A stretch of 57,866 nucleotides of DNA from Ruminococcaceae bacterium D5 (lineage in GTDB: Bacteria > Bacillota > Clostridia > Oscillospirales > Ruminococcaceae). The stretch is from assembly GCA_900113995.1 (NCBI GenBank), contig FORK01000021.1, forward strand, positions 1 through 57,866. Reading direction: 5' to 3'. The notes beneath the pieces are model-generated. The model was not told the DNA's origin and made no database searches. It was given only the letters and a program-made list of their open reading frames with translations. Below, piece after piece: positions 34,632 to 44,106 of the stretch. The position numbers and the translations under genes are program-made. Position 1 is the stretch's first letter; each line of letters opens with the position of its first letter.

Positions 34632-36230
34632 ATGAGCAAGTATATCTTCGTCACCGGCGGCGTCGTCTCGGGACTCGGCAAGGGCATTACGGCCGCTTCG
34701 CTCGGCCGCCTGCTGCGGATGCGCGGCCTTAAGGTGGCGGCGCAGAAGCTCGACCCGTATATCAACGTCGACCCCGGCACCATGAGCCCCTACCAGCATG
34801 GGGAGGTGTTCGTCACCGAGGATGGTGCGGAAACCGATCTCGATCTCGGCCACTATGAGCGCTTCATCGACGAGAACCTCAATAAGTATTCCAACCTGAC
34901 CACCGGCAAGGTCTACTGGAATGTGCTCAACAAGGAGCGCAACGGCGACTACCTCGGCGAGACGGTGCAGGTGATCCCCCATATTACCGGCGAGATCAAG
35001 GAGTTTATCTATTCGGTCGGCAAGACCAGCAACGCCGACATCGTCATCACCGAGATCGGCGGAACGGTCGGCGATATCGAGAGCCAGCCCTTCCTCGAGG
35101 CGATCCGGCAGGTTTCGCTCGAGGTCGGTCCGCACAACTGCATGTTCCTCCACGTCACCCTCGTCCCTTATATCAAGAGCTCAGGCGAACATAAGTCGAA
35201 GCCAACCCAGCATTCGGTCAAGGAGCTGCAGGCAATGGGCATTTCGCCCACTGTGATCGTCTGCCGCGCCGACGAGCCGATCGAAAGCTCGGTGCTGCAT
35301 AAGATTTCGCAGTTCTGCAACGTCAAGGAGGACTGCGTCATTGAAAACACCACCCTGCCGGTGCTGTATCAGGCGCCGATGATGCTCGAGGAGAACGGCC
35401 TCGGCCGGATTGTCTGCCGTGAGCTTGCCCTCGACTGCCCCGAGCCGGATATGCGCGAATGGAAAGCGATGCTCTCCCGGATCGAGAGCCGGAACCGGCA
35501 TGTGCGCATCGCCATCGTCGGCAAATATATCCGTCTGCACGACGCCTACCTCTCGGTGGCGGAATCGCTGCATCACGCCGGATATGAAAACGGAGCGGTG
35601 GTCGATATCGATTGGATTGAGGCGGAGGACGTGACCGACGAAACGGCGCGGGACCTGCTGGGCGGCGCCGATGGAATCCTTGTGCCGGGCGGCTTCGGTG
35701 ACCGCGGCATCGAGGGCAAGATTGCCGCGGCGCGCTATGCCCGCACCCACAATGTCCCCTACTTCGGCATCTGCCTCGGGATGCAGATTGCCGTCATCGA
35801 ATTTGCCCGCGATGTGCTCGGCATGACGGGCGCAAACTCCACCGAATTCGCTCCGGACAGCCCCTTCCCGGTCATCGACCTGATGCCGGACCAGCATGGG
35901 GTGGTGATGGGCGGCACCATGCGGCTCGGCGCCTATCCCTGCCGGATTGTCTCCGGTTCGCTGATGGAGCGGGCCTACGGAGAATCGCTGATTCAGGAGC
36001 GCCACCGCCACCGCTATGAGTTCAACAACCGTTTCCGCGAAGAGATGCAGAGAGCGGGAATGGCAATTGTCGGCACCTCGCCCGACGAGCACCTCGTGGA
36101 GGCGGTCGAGCTGCCGGCGCACCGGTTCTTTATCGGCGTACAGTTCCATCCCGAGTTCAAGAGCCGTCCCAACCATGCACACCCTATTTTCCGCGAGTTC
36201 GTCGCCGCTTCCCTTGCGGCGCAGCAGTAA
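34632..36230 (+). CDS. pyrG: CTP synthase
   Basis: A 532-residue enzyme that aminates UTP to CTP with glutamine. The synthetase domain starts [16 protein letters not shown], with a P-loop and [11 protein letters not shown]. The C-terminal glutaminase domain has the nucleophile cysteine in YFGICLGMQ and the His/Glu pair in [12 protein letters not shown]. Length and order are standard. ATG 34632 follows AAAGGGAA. About 114 bases separate it from dapF with no terminator, so read-through is likely. Confidence 0.97.
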   Translation: MSKYIFVTGGVVSGLGKGITAASLGRLLRMRGLKVAAQKLDPYINVDPGTMSPYQHGEVFVTEDGAETDLDLGHYERFIDENLNKYSNLTTGKVYWNVLNKERNGDYLGETVQVIPHITGEIKEFIYSVGKTSNADIVITEIGGTVGDIESQPFLEAIRQVSLEVGPHNCMFLHVTLVPYIKSSGEHKSKPTQHSVKELQAMGISPTVIVCRADEPIESSVLHKISQFCNVKEDCVIENTTLPVLYQAPMMLEENGLGRIVCRELALDCPEPDMREWKAMLSRIESRNRHVRIAIVGKYIRLHDAYLSVAESLHHAGYENGAVVDIDWIEAEDVTDETARDLLGGADGILVPGGFGDRGIEGKIAAARYARTHNVPYFGICLGMQIAVIEFARDVLGMTGANSTEFAPDSPFPVIDLMPDQHGVVMGGTMRLGAYPCRIVSGSLMERAYGESLIQERHRHRYEFNNRFREEMQRAGMAIVGTSPDEHLVEAVELPAHRFFIGVQFHPEFKSRPNHAHPIFREFVAASLAAQQ

Positions 36231-36258
36231 GCCACAAGACAGACAGGAGGATCAGATC

Positions 36259-37437
36259 GTGAAACTCAACCGCAACTACGACAATCTTCAGCAAAGCTAT
36301 CTCTTCTCGACCGTCGCCCGCAAGGCCCGCGAATATTCGCAGGCCCATCCCGACGCCGACATCATCAAGCTGAGCATTGGGGATGTCACCCTGCCGCTGG
36401 CGCCGGTCGTCGTTGAGGCGATGAAGCAGGCCGCCGATGAAATGGGAAAAAAGGAAACCTTCCGCGGCTACGGCCCCGAGCAGGGCTATGATTTCCTCAA
36501 GGAGGCGATTGCCGGCTACTATAAGAGGGAGGACGGCGTCGATCTCGCCCTCGATGAGATCTTTATCAGCGACGGGGCGAAGAGTGACCTCGGCAACATC
36601 CTCGACCTCTTCGATGCGGATAATACCGTTCTGATTCCCGATCCGGTCTACCCGGTTTATGTTGATACCAATATCATGGCCGGCCGCCGGATCGTCATGC
36701 TGGATTCGAATATGGACAACGGCTTTGCCCCGATGCCCGACGAGAGCCAGGATGCCGACCTCATCTATCTCTGCTCGCCGAACAATCCGACCGGCGCGGT
36801 CTACACCCGCGGACAGCTGGAGGCATGGGTGGCTTACGCCCGCAGGAAGGGCGCGCTGATTCTCTTCGACGCGGCTTATGAGTGCTTTGTCAGCGACGAA
36901 TCCCTCCCGCGCAGCATCTTCGAGATTGAAGGCGCCAGGGAATGCGCCATCGAGTTCTGCTCCTTCTCGAAGATTGCGGGTTTCACCGGCACCCGCTGCG
37001 GCTATACCGTCGTGCCGAAGACGCTGCTCGGCGGCAAGCTCAACGCCATGTGGCTGCGCCGTCAGACCACCAAGTTCAACGGGGTGCCCTATCTTGTTCA
37101 GCGCGGCGCGGCGGCGGTCTTTACCGAGGAAGGCATGACACAGATCCGCGCGAACATCGATTATTACCGCGAAAACGCCCGCATCATCGGGGAGGGACTG
37201 GCCGCGGTGGGCATCCGTTTCGTCGGCGGCAAGGATTCCCCCTATCTCTGGATGGAGTGCCCCAACGGCATGGACAGCTGGGACTTCTTCGATTTCCTGC
37301 TGGAGCGGGCCAACGTGGTGGGAACTCCGGGCGCGGGCTTTGGAAAGAACGGCGCCCGGTACTTCCGGCTGACCGCTTTCGGCGACCGCAGCCGCACCAT
37401 AGAGGCAGTCGAACGGATCAAAAAGGCGCTGGGCTGA
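36259..37437 (+). CDS. dapL: LL-diaminopimelate aminotransferase
   Basis: A 392-residue PLP enzyme that makes LL-diaminopimelate from tetrahydrodipicolinate in one step, bypassing the succinyl or acetyl route. IIKLSIGDVTLPLAP, FRGYGPEQGYDFLKEAI, FISDGAKSDLGNI and CSPNNPTGAVYT are typical, and the PLP lysine lies in FCSFSKIAGFTGTRCGY. The start is GTG 36259, eight bases after AGGAGG. It is 28 bases after pyrG and in the same operon as dapF, which acts on its product. Confidence 0.95.
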   Translation: MKLNRNYDNLQQSYLFSTVARKAREYSQAHPDADIIKLSIGDVTLPLAPVVVEAMKQAADEMGKKETFRGYGPEQGYDFLKEAIAGYYKREDGVDLALDEIFISDGAKSDLGNILDLFDADNTVLIPDPVYPVYVDTNIMAGRRIVMLDSNMDNGFAPMPDESQDADLIYLCSPNNPTGAVYTRGQLEAWVAYARRKGALILFDAAYECFVSDESLPRSIFEIEGARECAIEFCSFSKIAGFTGTRCGYTVVPKTLLGGKLNAMWLRRQTTKFNGVPYLVQRGAAAVFTEEGMTQIRANIDYYRENARIIGEGLAAVGIRFVGGKDSPYLWMECPNGMDSWDFFDFLLERANVVGTPGAGFGKNGARYFRLTAFGDRSRTIEAVERIKKALG

Positions 37438-37530
37438 GGTCAATTGTCCGCGGCGCACCGGGGTTCGGCGGATTTTGCTTCCGCCGGGCCCCGGTTTTCA
37501 CGATGAGATCAAAACAGGAGGAATCCTTCG

Positions 37531-38460
37531 ATGCAATCAGCAATCATCGTTTCCCAGCAGGTGCTGGTCATGTTCCTGATGATCGGCTGCGGCCTGTTTT
37601 TCAACAGGCGCCGCCTGATCAGTGAGTCGGCGGCGCGGGAGTTCTGTTCGCTGCTCCTCAATCTGGCGCTGCCCTGCGTGATTATCCAATCCTTTCTGCG
37701 GCCGATGCGGCCCGAGTACCTCAGCGGCTTTGCCATGGCGATCGGTATCGCCTTTGCCATGCACCTGTTTGCGGTCGCCGCCGCCCAGCTCCTGATCCGT
37801 CCCCGTGCGGACGAGGGATACCGGGTGGAACGGTTTTCGGCGGTCTATTCCAACTGCGCTTTTATGGCGTTTCCGCTGCTGCGGGCGACCGTCGGGGAGG
37901 ACGGGGTATTTTACGCCACTGCTTTTGTCGTGTTTTTTATCCTGTTCCAGTGGGTGCACGGCATCCTCGTGCTGGGCGGTTCCATCAACCCCCGCAAGCT
38001 GTTGTATAACCCCTGCATCCTTTCGGTGGCGATTGGACTGCTGATCTTTTTTACCCAGTGCCCCATTCCGGCGCCGCTGGCTTCGGCGATCGGGATGCTC
38101 AGCGCGGTCAACAGCCCGCTTTCGATGGTGATCACCGGTGTGTTTTTGGCCGGGCTTCCCCTTTCCGGCCTCAGGAATATCCGGCTGGTCACCACTGCCG
38201 CGATCCGGCTGCTGGTGATGCCGCTTGCCGCCATTGCCGTCATCTGCGCGCTCGGAATGCCGAATTGGATTGAAACGGGACCGGTGGTCTGCACCTCTCT
38301 GGTGATCGGGTTTGCCTGTCCCACTGCGGTGGCGGCGATTCTGCTCAGCGCGCATCTCAGGAAAGAGGTGCTTTATGCCAGCGAGCAGATTGCAATGAGC
38401 ACATTATTTTCACTTGTTACTCTTCCGCTGGTGGCGGGAATTGCCGTCGCCGTATTTTGA
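37531..38460 (+). CDS. AEC-family transporter
   Basis: A 309-residue membrane protein of the auxin efflux carrier family with about ten helices. LLLNLALPCVIIQSFL in the first half and VYSNCAFMAFPLL with a conserved asparagine are diagnostic; NSPLSMVITGVFLAG is in the second half. Family members move organic acids or amino acids. Its position after dapL could hint at export or import of an amino acid, but this is weak. CAGGAGG precedes the ATG. A strong terminator follows. Confidence 0.88.
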   Translation: MQSAIIVSQQVLVMFLMIGCGLFFNRRRLISESAAREFCSLLLNLALPCVIIQSFLRPMRPEYLSGFAMAIGIAFAMHLFAVAAAQLLIRPRADEGYRVERFSAVYSNCAFMAFPLLRATVGEDGVFYATAFVVFFILFQWVHGILVLGGSINPRKLLYNPCILSVAIGLLIFFTQCPIPAPLASAIGMLSAVNSPLSMVITGVFLAGLPLSGLRNIRLVTTAAIRLLVMPLAAIAVICALGMPNWIETGPVVCTSLVIGFACPTAVAAILLSAHLRKEVLYASEQIAMSTLFSLVTLPLVAGIAVAVF

Positions 38461-38572
38461 GCGGTTCCCCCGAAGCCGCGGCGCCGGCGAACGCGGCGGT
38501 CCGCATGGCCCGATGAGGGCTTTTGGCGGAGGGCGTTTCAGTCCATCGGAAGTTTTCCCGCATTGCCTGTCA

Positions 38573-38599
38573 TGCCGCCTGTTTACAGGCGGCATTTTT
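38573..38599 (+). terminator. Terminator of the dapF-AEC operon
   Basis: TGCCGCCTG and CAGGCGGCA arms around TTTA, followed by TTTTT. Confidence 0.93.
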
Positions 38600-38650
38600 G
38601 CCCAATGAAGCCCTTTGCTCATTTGCCGGCGCACTGTCTCGGGCCCTGCT

Positions 38651-38810
38651 GCTTCTCCCGGCATTGAAGGCGAGAGCTTTTCATGCGGCCCCCTTCGCGG
38701 CGGATGCGGAGAAAGCCAAACAAAAAATGCGCGGTGGATTTCGCCTGCCTTTCCTTCCCTGCTTCTCCCGGCATCGAAGGCGGGAGCTTTTCATGCGGCC
38801 TCCTTCGCGG
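38651..38810. repeat. 50-base direct repeat at 110-base offset
   Basis: 38651-38700 and 38761-38810 differ at three positions only. The copies lie in a 423-base gap with no gene, between the AEC terminator and the hydrogenase terminator. I see no function. Confidence 0.9.
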
Positions 38811-38837
38811 TGTGGTGAGGGCTCTAAACGCAAAGAA

Positions 38838-38871
38838 AGCGGCCTCGAAAGCATATGCTTTCGAGGCCGCT
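38838..38871 (-). terminator. 34-bp perfect palindrome, hydrogenase terminator
   Basis: The 34 bases are self-complementary (centre CATATG). On the minus strand they follow the hydrogenase stop by about a dozen bases and end in TTTCTTT. Confidence 0.88.
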
Positions 38872-38883
38872 GCTTGTGCAGAT

Positions 38884-40398
38884 TTATTCCTCCACATCGT
38901 GCAGGCGGTCGGCCAGAGGGGAGCGAAGGGAGTTCTGCTCCTTGGCCTCCTGCTGGAAACGGCTGACGTTGGAAGCGCCCTTAAAGGCGGGCTGGATGGT
39001 GCCTGCTCCCGCTACGCATCCGCCGGGGCAGCCCATACCCTCGAGCAGGTAGCCGTTGCGTTTGCCCGCCTTGGCAAGCATCAGCATCTTGCGGCATTCC
39101 CGCAGGCCGTCGGCATAATCGACCAACAGCTCGCGGTCGGGAGCCAGCTCCGAAATTGCGTGGGCGACGGCGCCCGCGACGCCGCCAGAAACGGCAAAGC
39201 CGCGGCCGGCACCGGTGGCTGTGTCGAAGACGGGATCGGTATCCGGTTCGATTTCTTTGAAGTTGATCTCCTTGGCATCGAACATGCCCTGCAGTTCCTC
39301 AAAGGTCAGGACGAAATCGACGTCGCTGCGCACCGAACGGCGGGAGGCTTCCAGCTTTTTGGCGGCACAAGGACCGACAAAGACGACCTTGGCGTTGGGA
39401 TGTTCCTTTTTGATCATGCGTGCGGTAATCACCATCGGGGTCAGCGCCATCGAGATGTAAGGAGCAAACTGCGGGAAGAGCTTCTTGGCCATCACGCTCC
39501 AGGAAGGGCAGCAGCTGGTTGCCATGAAAGGCTGCTGCTCCGGAACCTTGTCAAGAAAATCGTGCGCTTCCTCGATGGTGCAGAGGTCGGCGCCGATCGA
39601 AACATCCCGGACCGCCGAGATGCCGAGCTTTTTGATCGCGGCCACGATTTTGGCGGGGGTGGCGTCGGGGCCGAACTGGCCGACCACAGCGGGGGCTACC
39701 GCCGCGATAATCTCATCCCCCGCTTTGATGGCGTGGATGAGCTGGAAGATCTGGCTCTTGTCCGCGATGGCCGAAAAGGGGCAGTTGACGAGGCACATGC
39801 CGCAGCTGACGCACTTGTCATAGTTGATCTTGGCGCGGCCCAGCTCATCCGACTCGATAGCGTCCATGCCGCAGGCGGCGGCACAGGGACGCTCAATTTT
39901 GATAATGGCGTTATACGGGCAGTGCTCAATACAGCGCCCGCACTTGATGCACTTTTCCTGATCGATGACGCTCTTGCCCTTGACGGTGCGGATCGCGCCC
40001 TTCGGGCAGATCTCCTGGCAGGGATGGGCCAGGCACCCCTGGCAGGCGTCGGTGACACGAACCTGCTTGGGCGGGCAGGCGTTGCAGGCAAAGGGGATGA
40101 TGTTGACCAGCGGCGGATCGTAGTATTTGGTTGCAACGGCGCTCTCGGTGATGCCATCGCTGACCGGCGCATGCTCCGAAACGGGCCGGATCGGCAGGCC
40201 GATGGCAAGGCGCAGCCGCTCCGAAACGATGGCGCGCTCAAGGAAGATATTTTCACGGTGTTCGGCAACTTCACCGGGAATGATCTTGTAGGGCAGGGCG
40301 GCAATACGGGAATAATCCCCGCCTTCATAAGCGAGCCGGGCAATTTCGGTAAAGACGCTTCTGCGGATATCGTTGACAAAGGTATGGATTCCTCTCAC
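38884..40398 (-). CDS. [FeFe] hydrogenase, group B-like, with ferredoxin domains
   Basis: A 504-residue monomeric hydrogenase. The N-terminal half has cysteine motifs for several 4Fe-4S clusters (CNACPPKQV, CQGCLAHPCQEIC, CIKCGRCIEHCPY, CVSCGMCLVNCPF). The H-cluster motifs are L1 TSCCPSW, L2 GPCAAKKLE and L3 EGMGCPGGCVAGAG, fitting the group B signature. It would oxidise or evolve H2 with ferredoxin in fermentation. The start is GTG 40398 after AGGAGG; upstream codons lie in the leader. The maturases HydEFG are not in the window. Confidence 0.92.
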   Translation of the reverse strand: MRGIHTFVNDIRRSVFTEIARLAYEGGDYSRIAALPYKIIPGEVAEHRENIFLERAIVSERLRLAIGLPIRPVSEHAPVSDGITESAVATKYYDPPLVNIIPFACNACPPKQVRVTDACQGCLAHPCQEICPKGAIRTVKGKSVIDQEKCIKCGRCIEHCPYNAIIKIERPCAAACGMDAIESDELGRAKINYDKCVSCGMCLVNCPFSAIADKSQIFQLIHAIKAGDEIIAAVAPAVVGQFGPDATPAKIVAAIKKLGISAVRDVSIGADLCTIEEAHDFLDKVPEQQPFMATSCCPSWSVMAKKLFPQFAPYISMALTPMVITARMIKKEHPNAKVVFVGPCAAKKLEASRRSVRSDVDFVLTFEELQGMFDAKEINFKEIEPDTDPVFDTATGAGRGFAVSGGVAGAVAHAISELAPDRELLVDYADGLRECRKMLMLAKAGKRNGYLLEGMGCPGGCVAGAGTIQPAFKGASNVSRFQQEAKEQNSLRSPLADRLHDVEE

Positions 40399-40474
40399 GA
40401 AACTTCCTCCTATCAGACACATCGGTTGGTTATGACGTGCAAAAAAACAAATAAATTTCGTATAAATCACACAT

Positions 40475-40503
40475 ATTATAGCGGGTCGCTCCTACGTATG
40501 CAA
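40475..40503 (-). promoter_or_regulatory. Hydrogenase promoter
   Basis: TTGCAT (40498-40503) and TATAAT (40475-40480) on the minus strand with a 17-bp spacer. The rest of the gap to 40690 is AT-rich and otherwise empty. Confidence 0.8.
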
Positions 40504-40690
40504 GGAAAAACAGCATTTTTCTTTATTTTCTATATTTCATGCAATAAATCTGTTAAAATCGGGCCGGTTTGCCGTTGATTTTGTTAAAAAGAAAACAAAA
40601 ACCGAAGCCTTTGTCTGCACAGAGATCTGCCGGACAGCCCCGCGATTTTTAGGCAGGGCAATAAAAATGGGAATCGGACTGCCGCCGCCA

Positions 40691-40720
40691 TTGTAAAACA
40701 TACCCGGCCTGTGATACAAT
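40691..40720 (+). promoter_or_regulatory. Promoter of the DUF1846 gene
   Basis: TTGTAA (40691-40696) and TACAAT (40715-40720) with an 18-bp spacer. Confidence 0.7.
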
Positions 40721-40757
40721 AAACAAGTTGCAGAAACGGGAAAAAGAGGGAAGACAA

Positions 40758-42242
40758 ATGCAAAAACTGGGATTTAACAACAAGACCTATATCGCTGAGC
40801 AGACCCGGCGGATCCGCGAGCGGATCGAACGGTTCGGCGGGAAGCTTTATCTGGAGTTCGGCGGAAAGCTGTTCGACGATTTTCATGCGGCGCGGGTGCT
40901 GCCCGGATTTGATGTCAACGGCAAGGTCAAGCTGCTCTGCGAACTCAAAGATCAGGCGGAGATCATCCTCTGCATCAGCGCCAAGGCGATCGAGGCGAAT
41001 AAGATACGGGCCGATGTCGGCATCACCTATGATCTCGACGTGATGCGGCTGATCGACAGCCTGCGCAAGATGGGCCTTTATATCGGATCGGTGCTCATTA
41101 CCCAGTATTCCGGCCAGGCAGGCGCCGATGTTTTCCGCAAAAAGCTTGAAATGCGCGGTGAGCGCGTTTATGTCCATACCCTGACCAAGGGCTATCCTTC
41201 CGACGTCGATACCATCGTCTCCCCCGAGGGGTACGGCGCAAATCCTTACATTGAGACGTCGCGTCCGCTGGTGGTCGTGACCGCCCCGGGCCCCGGCAGC
41301 GGCAAGCTCGCCACCTGCCTGTCGCAGCTCTATCATGAATATCTGCGCGGGATGCGGGCGGGCTATGCGAAGTATGAGACCTTCCCGGTATGGGATCTGC
41401 CGCTGGACCATCCGGTCAACGTCGCCTATGAGGCGGCGACCGCGGACCTGCGGGATGTCAATATGATCGACCCGTTTCACCTTGCCGCTTATGGGACAAC
41501 GGCGGTCAACTACAACCGCGATATTGAGGCATTCCCGGTCGTGCGCACAATTCTAGGACGAATCTGCGGCGAGGATCTTTACCGTTCCCCCACCGATATG
41601 GGGGTGAACATGATCGGGCGCTGCATCACCGACAACGCGGTGGTACAGGAAGCGGCCCGTCAGGAGATCATCCGCCGTTACTATCAGGCGCGCTGCGCCT
41701 ATACCAAGGGCGAGGGGGACCTCGAAGCCTGCAAGCGGATCGAGTTTCTCATGAGCTCGCAGAGAATCAATACCAACATCCGCCGCACCGTCGCCGCTGC
41801 GGTTGAGAAATCGCGGGAAAGCGGCCGCTATGCCGTCGCGATCGAGCTGCCGGACGGACAGGTGGTGACCGGAAAGTCCTCCGAGCTGATGAACGATACC
41901 GCGGCTGCGGTGCTCAATTCCATCAAGGCGCTGGCCGGCCTTTCGGATGAGATCCTACTGATCTCGCCGGTGGTCCTCGAGCCGATTATCCGCCTGAAGA
42001 AGGAGATGCTCGGTTCCCGCTACCCGGTTCTCAAGCTCGAGGAGGTGCTGCTGGCCCTCTCGATCTCAGCCGCCCTCAACCCGACGGCACAGCTCGCGAT
42101 GGAACAGCTTCCGCGGCTGCGCGGCTGTGACGCCCACTGCTCGGACATCATCACCCAGGCCGATGCCAATACCTTCCTCAAGCTCGGGGTCAATGTGACC
42201 TGTGAGCCGCAGTATCCCACCAAGGATCTCTATTTCAAATAA
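40758..42242 (+). CDS. DUF1846-family protein
   Basis: A 494-residue protein of the DUF1846 family, widespread in Firmicutes and of unresolved function. LYLEFGGKLFDDFHAARVLPGF near the start and VVVTAPGPGSGKLATCLSQLYHE with a P-loop-like GxGSGK are typical. ETFPVWDLPLDHPVN and GTTAVNYNRDIEAFPV follow in the usual order. The P-loop-like segment suggests nucleotide binding, but a reaction is not established. ATG 40758 follows AGAGGGA; the in-frame TTG at 40728 has none. The gene stands alone with its own promoter and terminator. Confidence 0.92.
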   Translation: MQKLGFNNKTYIAEQTRRIRERIERFGGKLYLEFGGKLFDDFHAARVLPGFDVNGKVKLLCELKDQAEIILCISAKAIEANKIRADVGITYDLDVMRLIDSLRKMGLYIGSVLITQYSGQAGADVFRKKLEMRGERVYVHTLTKGYPSDVDTIVSPEGYGANPYIETSRPLVVVTAPGPGSGKLATCLSQLYHEYLRGMRAGYAKYETFPVWDLPLDHPVNVAYEAATADLRDVNMIDPFHLAAYGTTAVNYNRDIEAFPVVRTILGRICGEDLYRSPTDMGVNMIGRCITDNAVVQEAARQEIIRRYYQARCAYTKGEGDLEACKRIEFLMSSQRINTNIRRTVAAAVEKSRESGRYAVAIELPDGQVVTGKSSELMNDTAAAVLNSIKALAGLSDEILLISPVVLEPIIRLKKEMLGSRYPVLKLEEVLLALSISAALNPTAQLAMEQLPRLRGCDAHCSDIITQADANTFLKLGVNVTCEPQYPTKDLYFK

Positions 42243-42253
42243 GTAAGGCGCGG

Positions 42254-42287
42254 GGGCGCGCTGCGGAATTCCGCAGCGCGCCCTTTT
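42254..42287 (+). terminator. 30-bp perfect palindrome terminator plus T-tract
   Basis: A perfect palindrome (centre GAATTC, 42254-42283) followed by TTTT, 12 bases after the DUF1846 stop. The remaining ~260 bases to gltS hold nothing I can assign. Confidence 0.9.
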
Positions 42288-42547
42288 GCGCATGGGCGCC
42301 CCCTGCGCCGCCGGGGGCACGCCGCGCCAAAAGTATTCGCTTCCGGCGGCGGGCGAAGCGGGGGGTGCAATGATGAGCCACAAATCAATACAGCTTTTGC
42401 CGGGCAGGAACGCTGCCCGCTTATGGGCGGCAGAACAAGTGATACGGGAGAAAAATTTGATGCATTCGGAGGCTTCAGCCGGTAAAAGGTCCCGATCGGA
42501 CCGGTGCAGATCCGCCAGCTTCACTGGCAGCTCTTTCGGAGCGGCGC

Positions 42548-43738
42548 TTATCCCCAGCGGGCAAGCAGCGGGGCGATCAGCGAAACGAAGAGAGGGTTGA
42601 AGATATCGACGACAATGACCGACCAGGCCGGAAATACGATCCAAGCAACCTGAGAAGGGCCGAACTGCTGCATGACAGCACGTTCATTGGCCACTGCGTT
42701 GGAACCGGCCCCGAGGCCGGTTCCAATCAGTCCGGCCACCATGACCGCGCCGTTGTAATCGCCGCCGAAAAGAAACCGGTGGCAGAAATGCGCCCACAGC
42801 ACAATCAGGATGATCTGTGCTGCGAGGATGACCATCATCACCAGAGCGGAATCAAGCAGTCGGGTCAGGTCAATCGACATGAGGGCAAGCGCGAGAAAGA
42901 TATCAAGGCTCACATCGCTGATCGATTCGATTTCCGGCAGATCGAAGGGGAGATGCGCCGCCTCCATGAGATTGCGGAAAATCACCCCTGAAAAGATGCA
43001 GCCGATGAAATACGGCATTTCGATCATCGGGATTTTTTGCAGGGCAAAGGAGAGATAGCTGCCCAGCCCGCCGATCAGAAAAATGAGGCACCAGCTGCCG
43101 ACAAGGCGGCTGTTTGAGAGAGGAACCTGCCGTCGTTCCTCCTCGGAAAGCGCGGCGTCGGTCGGCCGGAGCTTTCGCTTCTGGATGATGCCGCGCGCAA
43201 CCGGCCCCCCGATCAGGCTGGCGAAGATCATGCCGAAGGTTCCGGCGGCCACCCCGATCACGCCGCTGTCCGGCGCGCCGTAGCCCTCAAAAACCGGGCC
43301 AAAGGCCGCCGCAGTTCCGACCCCGCCCGCTGTCGCTACCGAACTGCACATCATGCCATTGAGCGGGTGCATCCCCATCGGGACAGCAATGGCAATGCCG
43401 ACGATATTCTGCAGTACCACCAGTCCACAGATCGAGATGGCGATTCCAGCGAGCACCCGTGCGCCGCCCATCCGCAGCAGCTTGGCACTCGCACCGAAGC
43501 CGACGCAGGTAAAGAAGAGGTTCATGAACAGATCTTTCATCTGGAGATTCCATGTGATCTGTACCCCGAAAGCCGTCCGCAGCAGAAGAAAGAACAGGCT
43601 TGCCAGCAGCCCGGCGACAACCGGACCGGGCAGGCAGTACCGTTCAAGCAGCAAAACCCGGCGGCGAAGCCAGATGCCCAAAAAGACGACTGCCGATCCA
43701 ATGGCAGTGGTTTGCAGCAGATCAAAGGTAATTTGCAT
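42548..43738 (-). CDS. gltS: Sodium/glutamate symporter, GltS family
   Basis: A 396-residue membrane protein with the two-repeat architecture of GltS. VATAGGVGTAAAFGPVFE in the first half and GTGLGAGSNAVANERAV in the second carry the paired glycine-rich reentrant loops, and about ten helices surround them. It probably imports glutamate with sodium, which would fit the glutamine synthetases nearby but may be coincidental. The ATG follows GGAGGG. The leader contains a terminator-like hairpin and a motif shared with the feoA operator region. Confidence 0.9.
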   Translation of the reverse strand: MQITFDLLQTTAIGSAVVFLGIWLRRRVLLLERYCLPGPVVAGLLASLFFLLLRTAFGVQITWNLQMKDLFMNLFFTCVGFGASAKLLRMGGARVLAGIAISICGLVVLQNIVGIAIAVPMGMHPLNGMMCSSVATAGGVGTAAAFGPVFEGYGAPDSGVIGVAAGTFGMIFASLIGGPVARGIIQKRKLRPTDAALSEEERRQVPLSNSRLVGSWCLIFLIGGLGSYLSFALQKIPMIEMPYFIGCIFSGVIFRNLMEAAHLPFDLPEIESISDVSLDIFLALALMSIDLTRLLDSALVMMVILAAQIILIVLWAHFCHRFLFGGDYNGAVMVAGLIGTGLGAGSNAVANERAVMQQFGPSQVAWIVFPAWSVIVVDIFNPLFVSLIAPLLARWG

Positions 43739-43754
43739 CGAAGCCCTCCAAGCA

Positions 43755-43773
43755 AAGGAAAGTTTCCCCTAGT
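43755..43773. promoter_or_regulatory. Motif shared with the feoA operator region
   Basis: AAGGAAAGTTTCCCCTAGT here and AAGGAAACTTTTCCTAGT at 56412-56429 differ by one indel and two substitutions. It lies about 20 bases before the gltS start. Confidence 0.35.
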
Positions 43774-43780
43774 TTGCCCG

Positions 43781-43842
43781 GAAAAAGAAAAATAAACCGG
43801 CGGAGAAGCGGCAGATGCGTTTGACCTGCCAGTTTCCGCCGG
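43781..43842 (-). terminator. Terminator-like hairpin upstream of gltS
   Basis: CCGGCGGA (43797-43804) pairs with TCCGCCGG (43835-43842), with further pairing of the CTGCC segments inside. On the minus strand a long T-rich tract follows. It could end the galKTEM transcript or act as an attenuator for gltS. Confidence 0.65.
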
Positions 43843-43940
43843 CTTGGCACCGGGAATATCAGAGCCTGGGTTGATGGCGGGGAAGATCGTCTGCGCGGGC
43901 CTTTGCCCACAGGGAGGCGCTGATGTTCCTTGCAATCTGT

Positions 43941-44106
43941 CGTGGATTTCCGCGTCCAAGCATCTTGTCCAACAAACCCTGCCTGTTTTTACCTGCGGAT
44001 GCAGGCTTGCAGCCGCGCTGATTTTCTCCGTGCCCTGGCGTGGATTTCCGCGTCAGGGCGCCTTGTCCAACAAATTCCGCCTGCTTTCGCCTGTGAATGC
44101 GGGCTC
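43941..44106 (-). repeat. Two copies of the galM 3' end, offset 98 bases
   Basis: The ~65-base segment at 44039-44105, which encodes the galM C-terminal tail and stop, recurs at 43941-44007 with scattered changes. In the downstream copy the stop position is altered (TCC for TCA on the plus strand). Confidence 0.85.

Noticed and set aside
38461-38883. Open frames running through the 110-bp duplicated region upstream of the hydrogenase terminator
   Set aside because: They depend on the repeated DNA, have no start signals and run into the antisense of the hydrogenase gene.
42284-42547. ORF of about 100 codons between the DUF1846 terminator and gltS
   Set aside because: It starts right after a terminator without promoter or ribosome-binding site and overlaps the 3' end of gltS; no protein resemblance.
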